From assembly GCA_963746905.1 (NCBI GenBank), contig CAVVCY010000003.1, positions 62,001 through 126,000 of the forward strand: a stretch of DNA of 64,000 nucleotides, written 5' to 3'. A model generated the notes under the pieces. That model was not told the origin of the DNA, made no database searches, and saw nothing but the letters and a program-made list of their open reading frames with translations. Source of the stretch: JALYNX01 sp963746905. GTDB lineage: Bacteria; Actinomycetota; Acidimicrobiia; Spongiisociales; ZC4RG35. A program made the translations under genes and the position numbers. Every line of letters begins with the position of its first letter. The first letter of the stretch is position 1. Positions 59,625-64,000 of this stretch are shown piece by piece.

Positions 59625-60172
59625 GCCCACGGCATCGCCCAGACCTTGGCCCAGACACCGAGCCACCGTCCCCGGGTCGGCAACCGACCCAGCATCAGGT
59701 TGTGGGCGGTCCTCGCGCCCAATCTGGGCAGGACCGGGCCGGGCCCGGGGGGGCGGACCCCACGATTCAGGGTCTGCCACACCGCAGGAGCGACGTCGGT
59801 AGGCGCGAGCAAGCCAGGCAGCAGCGGGCGGACCGGGACCTTGGGGCCAGGCCAATTCTCGGCAGAGCATCTCACCACGAGAGCGGGCCAGTTCAATGCC
59901 AGTCTCTCGATCACCGGTAACACGTTGGCCGGGTCGATCGGCCCTGCTGACAGGACGGCCACTCCGGATCGGGCCGGGCTCAACTCATCGAGCGAAGGCC
60001 CATCCTCTAGAAGGTCCGCAATGGTGCGGCTGGTTCTGACTCCCCAGCTCTGTGCCAGGTCGATGACGAGTGCGGTGCCCGCCGAAGCCGCCAGCCCGAG
60101 TGCGCCAAACAGCGAAAGCACCGGATCGGGCGACTCGACACCGAGGACGCCCCGTCTCCCCACCCCCTCCAT
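59621..60172 (-). CDS. TadZ/Ssd-like protein without a Walker A motif
   Basis: 183 aa. It sits where Rv3660c (Ssd, a MinD/TadZ relative) lies in mycobacteria. The pattern is MinD-like: a central TALVIDLAQSWGVRTSRTIA, LEDGPSLDELS and SGVAVLSAGPIDPANVLPVI, but no GKGGxGKT loop is present. It is therefore unlikely to hydrolyse ATP and may only localise the pilus machine. It overlaps tadA by 4 nt. Confidence 0.6.
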   Translation of the reverse strand: MEGVGRRGVLGVESPDPVLSLFGALGLAASAGTALVIDLAQSWGVRTSRTIADLLEDGPSLDELSPARSGVAVLSAGPIDPANVLPVIERLALNWPALVVRCSAENWPGPKVPVRPLLPGLLAPTDVAPAVWQTLNRGVRPPGPGPVLPRLGARTAHNLMLGRLPTRGRWLGVWAKVWAMPWA

Positions 60173-60202
60173 GCGACCGAACCTATAGGCCCGCTCAGGG
60201 CG

Positions 60203-60544
60203 TCACAAGACCCCTGTCGTGGGGTTGACCACCCGCCACTGGAAGCCGGCCTCAGTCACGGCGTCGATCAGCGACTGCGGATCGCTCACCGAGTCGTCGA
60301 GCTCGAGAATCACCTCACTTCCGAGGCGAAAACCCTGGATCGACCAAAGGGCGTCCTTATCGAATGAACCGAGAACCACCCCCTCGGCAACCACCTTGAC
60401 CGCGTCAGTCACCGGAACCGCGATGAGGATGGCTGGGCCCTCGGCATCCAATTCACCGAGGTCGGCCAGGACCCCTCGATGGTCGACGTCGACATGGTGA
60501 CGGTCGCCATCTGCCAGCCTTCGCAGTGCGCTGATATCGATCAC
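60203..60544 (-). CDS. Hypothetical protein upstream of the Tad locus
   Basis: 113 aa from GTG 60544 (MIDISALRRLADGDRHHVDV); a longer reading upstream overlaps the divergent ispD start. It alternates charged and hydrophobic strands (AILIAVPVTDAVKVVAEGVV, GSEVILELDDSVSDPQSLID), suggesting a small cytosolic alpha/beta or beta domain. No signal or membrane helix is seen. Not recognised. Confidence 0.55.
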   Translation of the reverse strand: MIDISALRRLADGDRHHVDVDHRGVLADLGELDAEGPAILIAVPVTDAVKVVAEGVVLGSFDKDALWSIQGFRLGSEVILELDDSVSDPQSLIDAVTEAGFQWRVVNPTTGVL

Positions 60545-60554
60545 CGGACCAAAG

Positions 60555-60568
60555 TACCCTCGGCGCCC
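60555..60568 (+). promoter_or_regulatory. Candidate -10 box for ispD
   Basis: TACCCT at 60555-60560 lies 8 nt before the ATG of ispD. There is no Shine-Dalgarno, consistent with a leaderless mRNA. Confidence 0.35.
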
Positions 60569-61225
60569 ATGTCGGGACGGGCGATGATCATTGTGGCCGG
60601 GGGGACCAGCACCCGTTTCGGCGGCGACAAGCTGATGACACCAATCGCGGGCCGGCCGCTGCTCACACACACCGTCGCGGCAGTCGCCTCACTCGTAGAT
60701 GTCTGCGTCCTCGTGTGTCGGGAGGAGCATGCCGCCGAAATGAGCGGCACCGCCTCGAATCTGGTCATAGTCCGGGGCGGCCCGACCCGGACCCAAAGCG
60801 AGATCGCCGGCATGGAGGCTCTTCCCGATTCTTTGGACCTGATCGGAATTCACGACGGAGCAAGACCGCTGGTCTCACCTGCCCTCGTCACCCTCCTGTT
60901 CGACACCGCAGCCGAAACGGGCGGCGCGCTGCCGGTGCTCGCGCCTTCGAATCCCCTCGTGAGACGCTCGGATCTCGGGGTGGTCCCTGATGCAGTCATC
61001 GCCCAGACGCCCCAAGTGTTCCGCGGCCTCGAGCTGCAGCGTGCCTACCTGGCCGCCGCAGCCAACGGCTTCGAAGGGCAAGACACCGCGGACGTGGTCA
61101 TGAAATTCAGCAAGTTGAAGGCAACAGCCGTGCCTGGAGAGGCCGGGAACATCAAGGTGACTTACCCGGCTGACCTCGAAGCGGTCAGGAAGGTCCTAGA
61201 GCCTTCTCGTAGCGAACTTCGGTGA
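60569..61225 (+). CDS. ispD: 2-C-methyl-D-erythritol 4-phosphate cytidylyltransferase
   Basis: 218 aa from ATG 60569 (MSGRAMIIVAGGTSTRFGGD). The CTP-binding start AGGTSTRFGGDKLM, then IHDGARPLVSPAL, AQTPQVFRGLELQRAYLAA and GNIKVTYPADLEAV are conserved. It makes CDP-ME in the MEP pathway; ispF, the later step, is 46 kb to the left. It converges with the GNAT gene and overlaps its end by 41 nt. Confidence 0.93.
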   Translation: MSGRAMIIVAGGTSTRFGGDKLMTPIAGRPLLTHTVAAVASLVDVCVLVCREEHAAEMSGTASNLVIVRGGPTRTQSEIAGMEALPDSLDLIGIHDGARPLVSPALVTLLFDTAAETGGALPVLAPSNPLVRRSDLGVVPDAVIAQTPQVFRGLELQRAYLAAAANGFEGQDTADVVMKFSKLKATAVPGEAGNIKVTYPADLEAVRKVLEPSRSELR

Positions 61226-61682
61226 TCTCGGTCCCTCCGATGGTTTCCAGACGAATCGGCTTACCCTTCAACCAGCCCTGTCGCTCGTAGAAGGCACGGG
61301 CCGGCCCGTTCCCTTCGAGAACCCAGAGCAAGGCTCGCTCGAGACCATTCGCTGCCAGATGGGCCTCACCAGCGTTCAACAGGGCTCGCCCTATGCCCTG
61401 CCCCCAAAGCTCCGGATGGACGTAGATCGCAAAGACCTCGCCCCAACCGTCACCATCGCCCTCTCCGATGAGGCAAAAGCCGGCGATGGAGTCCGGACCA
61501 TCGACGACGTAGGTAACCCGCTGCCCACGGAGTAGCAGCGCCTCCCACCACCCCGTGCGGACATCCAGATCCATCGAACCGAGGAAATCACCGGTGAATA
61601 CCCCTCGATACGCCACCCGCCAGGCGGCGATGTGGACCCCGGCGATCCCACCTGCATCGGCCGGAACGGCAACTCTCACCAT
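61185..61682 (-). CDS. GNAT family N-acetyltransferase
   Basis: 165 aa. GNAT motif A reads FAIYVHPELWGQGIGRALLN, with the acetyl-CoA loop in QGIGRA. The C-terminal region has LERALLWVLEGNGPARAFYE. The substrate is unknown. Divergent from the ArsR regulator, with which it shares an operator region. Confidence 0.85.
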   Translation of the reverse strand: MVRVAVPADAGGIAGVHIAAWRVAYRGVFTGDFLGSMDLDVRTGWWEALLLRGQRVTYVVDGPDSIAGFCLIGEGDGDGWGEVFAIYVHPELWGQGIGRALLNAGEAHLAANGLERALLWVLEGNGPARAFYERQGWLKGKPIRLETIGGTEITEVRYEKALGPS

Positions 61683-61700
61683 CCCGCCAACCTAAACCAC

Positions 61701-61735
61701 TTGACAAATGGTCGGGAATTTCCGACCATACGGGA
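61701..61735 (+). promoter_or_regulatory. Promoter and operator of the ArsR-MFS pair
   Basis: TTGACA (61701-61706) and a weak -10 GACCAT (61724-61729) are spaced by 17 nt. The exact inverted repeat ATGGTCGG (61708-61715)/CCGACCAT (61722-61729) fills the spacer and the -10. The ATG at 61736 is 6 nt after the -10, so the mRNA is probably leaderless. Confidence 0.6.
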
Positions 61736-62323
61736 ATGACCGACCTTTCCCCTCCTGATTACGAGCTCGATGAGACGCTTGCGTTCAAGAATGCCGAGCA
61801 GGTTCGTGCCCTTTTCGAGGAGACGAGGCTCCGAATCGTCGAGCTCCTCCTGGAGCGAGCTGCGACGGTCACCGAGCTCGCCGCAGTTCTGGACAAGCCA
61901 AAAGGGACGGTTGGCCACCATGTGGGGGTCTTGAAGCAAGCCGGACTGATCCGGGTGGTGAGAACCAAGAAGGTCAGGGCCATCGAAGCGAAGTACTACG
62001 GGCGGGCAGCCAGAACGTATCTGCTGACTCCCCAGGTCGATGTCGACCTCCACGTCTCCCCCGACTACTTCCTGACCTCGGCTGCGGCCGAGTTTGCGAA
62101 GGCCTCTCATGGCGATGAGGAGTTGATCCACAACACCATGATCAGCACCCTCCGCTATGCCCGCATCACCAACGATCGTGCCGGCGAGTGGGCGCTCCGC
62201 CTCAGCGAGCTGGCCCAGGAATTCGTGAGCGAAGAGAGGGGCGGAGAAACTACTTTCGGGTTGCTCGTGGCCATCTATCCCACCGATCGCCCCCACCTCC
62301 CGGACCTCAAGCAAGCGACATGA
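61736..62323 (+). CDS. ArsR-family transcriptional regulator
   Basis: 195 aa. The winged helix-turn-helix is TRLRIVELLLERAATVTELA followed by GTVGHHVGVLKQAGLIRVVR. No cysteine metal-binding motif is visible in the helix alpha-3 position, so it may sense an organic ligand. The C-terminal about 100 residues form a separate sensor or dimerisation domain. It starts at the dyad promoter, and its stop overlaps the MFS start (ATGA), so it is predicted to repress its own operon. Confidence 0.85.
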   Translation: MTDLSPPDYELDETLAFKNAEQVRALFEETRLRIVELLLERAATVTELAAVLDKPKGTVGHHVGVLKQAGLIRVVRTKKVRAIEAKYYGRAARTYLLTPQVDVDLHVSPDYFLTSAAAEFAKASHGDEELIHNTMISTLRYARITNDRAGEWALRLSELAQEFVSEERGGETTFGLLVAIYPTDRPHLPDLKQAT

Positions 62324-63669
62324 CCACCCCTCTGGGCCGGAATTACTGGAAGCTGTGGACCGCCTCGGTCATCTCCAACTTCGGAGACGGCGTGTCCTTC
62401 ATCGCCTACCCGTGGCTGGCCTCGGCGATCACCCGGGATCCGGTCCAGATCGCGCTGGTGGGCGTGGCCACACGAATCCCATGGCTGATCTTCACACTGC
62501 CCGCAGGCGTGATCACCGACCGGGTCGATCGGCGGAAGTTGGTCGCCTGGATGGATGTGATCCGATTCCTGCTGACCCTCGGCGTTGCCTTGATCGTGCT
62601 CGGTGTCCAGGACCAGCTGGCATCACCGGATGCGATCGCCGCCGGAACCGCCCCGGTGCCTGAGAGCGCCACCCTGCTCCTGGTGATGATCTACGCCGCC
62701 TCTCTCCTTCTCGGTTTCGCCGAAGTCCTCCGTGACAACTCGGCCCAGACTCTGATGCCGGCCATCGTGGTCGAGGAGAATCTGGAGAAGGCCAACGGCA
62801 GGTTGTGGGGCGCCGAACAGGTTATGAACTCTTTCGTAGGTCCGCCCTTGGGCGGATTCCTGCTGGCGATTGCCTTTTGCCTCCCCTTCTTCGTCGACGC
62901 CGGCACCTTCGGGGTGGCAGCCGCCCTGGTGTTCATGATCGGCGGCGAGTTCCGGGCCAAGAAGAGCCCGAGTCAGTCCGAGGTCAAACCCTCGTTCAAG
63001 GCCGAGATGAAGGAAGGCGTCCGCTGGCTCTGGCATCACCCACTGTTCCGGCCGATGGCCATCTCACTCGGTGTGCTCAACGCCATGTCGAGTCTCGCCT
63101 TCGCCACCTTCGTCCTGTTCGCCCAGGAGATCCTCGGACTCGATGCCGCCGGGTTCGGCATCCTGATGACGGCGGGAGCGGCGGGCGCCGTGATCGGGTC
63201 CTTCCTCGCCTCCTGGGTCACCAAGCGGATCGGGCAAGGTGCCTCGCTGTTCGTCACCCTCGGTGGTGGAGCCGTCACCTTTATGGTCATCGGCCTGACC
63301 TCATCGAGCGTGGTCTTGTGGGCGATGGTCGCCTTGATGTCATTGGTCTCGGTGTTGTGGAACGTCATCACCGTGTCATTGCGCCAAGCCCTGATCCCCG
63401 ACCACCTCTTGGGGAGGGTGAATTCCGTCTACCGCTTCTTCGGCTGGGGGGTGATGCCGATTGGAGCCGTACTCGGCGGTCTGATCGTGGTGGTCGCCGA
63501 GCCCCTGGTCGGACGGGAATGGGCTTTGCGCTGGCCTTTCATATTCGGGGCGCTGGTCCACCTCGCCCTCTTCTTCTATGCAGTGCCCAACCTCAACAGC
63601 CGCCGCATCGAAGAGGCGCGTGCCATGGCCAAGTCTCAGGAATCGGGAATGGAATCGGTCGAAGACTGA
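62320..63669 (+). CDS. MFS transporter
   Basis: 449 aa from ATG 62320 overlapping the regulator stop. The MFS helix pattern is clear (NYWKLWTASVISNFGDGVSF, LPAGVITDRVDRRKLVAWMD with the inter-helix 2/3 loop, EDLRDNSAQTLMP-like VLRDNSAQTLMPAIV). About 12 hydrophobic helices are expected. It resembles the tetracycline/enterobactin-exporter type (MFS_3). Coupling with an ArsR regulator suggests an inducible exporter; the substrate is unknown. Confidence 0.88.
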   Translation: MTTPLGRNYWKLWTASVISNFGDGVSFIAYPWLASAITRDPVQIALVGVATRIPWLIFTLPAGVITDRVDRRKLVAWMDVIRFLLTLGVALIVLGVQDQLASPDAIAAGTAPVPESATLLLVMIYAASLLLGFAEVLRDNSAQTLMPAIVVEENLEKANGRLWGAEQVMNSFVGPPLGGFLLAIAFCLPFFVDAGTFGVAAALVFMIGGEFRAKKSPSQSEVKPSFKAEMKEGVRWLWHHPLFRPMAISLGVLNAMSSLAFATFVLFAQEILGLDAAGFGILMTAGAAGAVIGSFLASWVTKRIGQGASLFVTLGGGAVTFMVIGLTSSSVVLWAMVALMSLVSVLWNVITVSLRQALIPDHLLGRVNSVYRFFGWGVMPIGAVLGGLIVVVAEPLVGREWALRWPFIFGALVHLALFFYAVPNLNSRRIEEARAMAKSQESGMESVED

Positions 63670-64000
63670 TCCTCCGACGCCGGATCGTCGGCGTCCTCTC
63701 CTGACTCCTCCGAATCAGGGTCCTTCAAGGCTTCAGAGTCTTTGCCACCCAGGACCCAAAAGGCCAGGACCGCCAGAGAGGCCGCCCCGAAGGCCACTGC
63801 AAGCCAGCCCCAACCCTGGGTCGCACTGCTGACCCCTTCCTCGGTGGTGCTGGTCGCCGGTTGACCGGCGTCGCCGATGTCAGCGCCGAGATCGGTCAGA
63901 GAAACCGGTTGGGACTGGACCGAAGGGTCGCCGAGGGTCTCGAACAGAACCTGGTAATTGGCTGGTTTCAGTTCGGTGGCGATGCCGTAGACCCCGTTGC
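63636..64000 (-). CDS. C-terminal part of a type I membrane protein (5' end outside the window)
   Basis: The visible 121 codons end at the TGA 63638-63636, overlapping the MFS gene by 34 nt. They read NGVYGIATELKPANYQVLFE in an exported domain, then a Thr/Ser spacer, one membrane helix (WGWLAVAFGAASLAVLAFWV) and an acidic cytoplasmic tail (DSEESGEDADDPASEDQSST). The exported piece could belong to a CopC-like or Ig-like domain, but too little is present to tell. Confidence 0.65.
   Translation of the reverse strand, partial: NGVYGIATELKPANYQVLFETLGDPSVQSQPVSLTDLGADIGDAGQPATSTTEEGVSSATQGWGWLAVAFGAASLAVLAFWVLGGKDSEALKDPDSEESGEDADDPASEDQSSTDSIPDS

Noticed and set aside
1..64000. CRISPR array, prophage, transposase, toxin-antitoxin pair
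   Set aside because: No regularly spaced repeats, integrase, capsid, IS-type inverted ends with a transposase, or HicA-like toxin were found. The RHH gene is HicB-like only in its DNA-binding part.

Overview
The window reads as high-GC chromosomal DNA from an actinomycete (Actinomycetota), probably from a deep-branching class such as Acidimicrobiia. The class is an inference; the phylum is well supported. Markers are CarD, DisA, a SigR/RsrA-type redox sigma pair, ClpC, the non-mevalonate ispD/ispF genes, DUF2520, DUF3263, LytR_C, a DUF2342 zincin and a compact Tad/TadE locus. Gene order follows the Mycobacterium tuberculosis stretch around Rv3579-Rv3660 (rlmB-cysS-ispF-carD-disA-radA; clpC; lysS-panC-DUF2520-folKBP-folE-ftsH-hpt-tilS; topA; tadA-E), with pieces moved, missing or inserted. 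Many genes lack a Shine-Dalgarno site and have a TANNNT box 6-10 nt before the start codon, so leaderless transcripts look common.

Layout. 1-2.3 kb (-): alanyl-tRNA editing protein (cut by the left edge), an MBL-fold hydrolase and a membrane-anchored propeller-like protein. 2.4-8.2 kb (+): a branched-chain amino acid ABC transporter, livK-terminator-livH-(extra membrane ORF)-livM-livG-livF. 8.3-11.2 kb (-): AI-2E transporter, LiaF-like membrane protein, LytR_C protein, DUF3263. 11.6-17.3 kb (-): tRNA-Thr(TGT), rlmB, cysS, ispF, carD, disA, radA. 17.5 kb (+): zinc-ribbon membrane protein. 18.4-23.7 kb (-): a nucleoside-type BMP/ABC importer; then a VUT-family transporter (-) and an acyltransferase (+). 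Every gene but one in 18.4-25.8 kb is broken by single-base frameshifts. 25.8-29.0 kb (-): M15 peptidase and clpC. 29.1-30.9 kb (+): polyprenyl synthase and a GH16-like protein. 31.1-38.0 kb (-): lysS, panC, DUF2520, a small unknown, folK fused to an ICMT-like domain, folB, a degenerate phosphatase-like protein, folP, folE. 38.1-39.4 kb (+): an inserted RHH regulator/DUF4097 islet with its own operator array. 39.6-48.0 kb (-): ftsH, hpt, tilS, DUF2342 zincin, small membrane protein, rsrA/sigR, tRNA-Thr(CGT), a frameshifted endonuclease-like gene, holB, tmk. 48.1-52.5 kb (+): topA and an orphan histidine kinase. 52.5-60.5 kb (-): small membrane protein, phoH, polX, ybaK, the Tad locus and a small unknown. 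60.6-64 kb: ispD (+), GNAT (-), ArsR-MFS pair (+) and the end of a membrane protein (-).

How the genes work together. Most of the window is housekeeping: tRNA charging and proofreading, isoprenoid and menaquinone precursors, folate and pantothenate synthesis, protein quality control, DNA replication/repair and c-di-AMP signalling. Two complete importer sets (Liv and BMP) add nutrient uptake, and the Tad genes encode a small pilus/secretion apparatus. The unusual features are the frameshift cluster, the FolK-ICMT fusion, the folate-operon pseudophosphatase, the RHH/DUF4097 islet, three families of intergenic palindromic repeats, and two tRNA genes that supply the stop codon of the gene upstream. 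No CRISPR array, prophage, IS element or obvious defence system was seen. No gene-free stretch exceeds about 200 bases.
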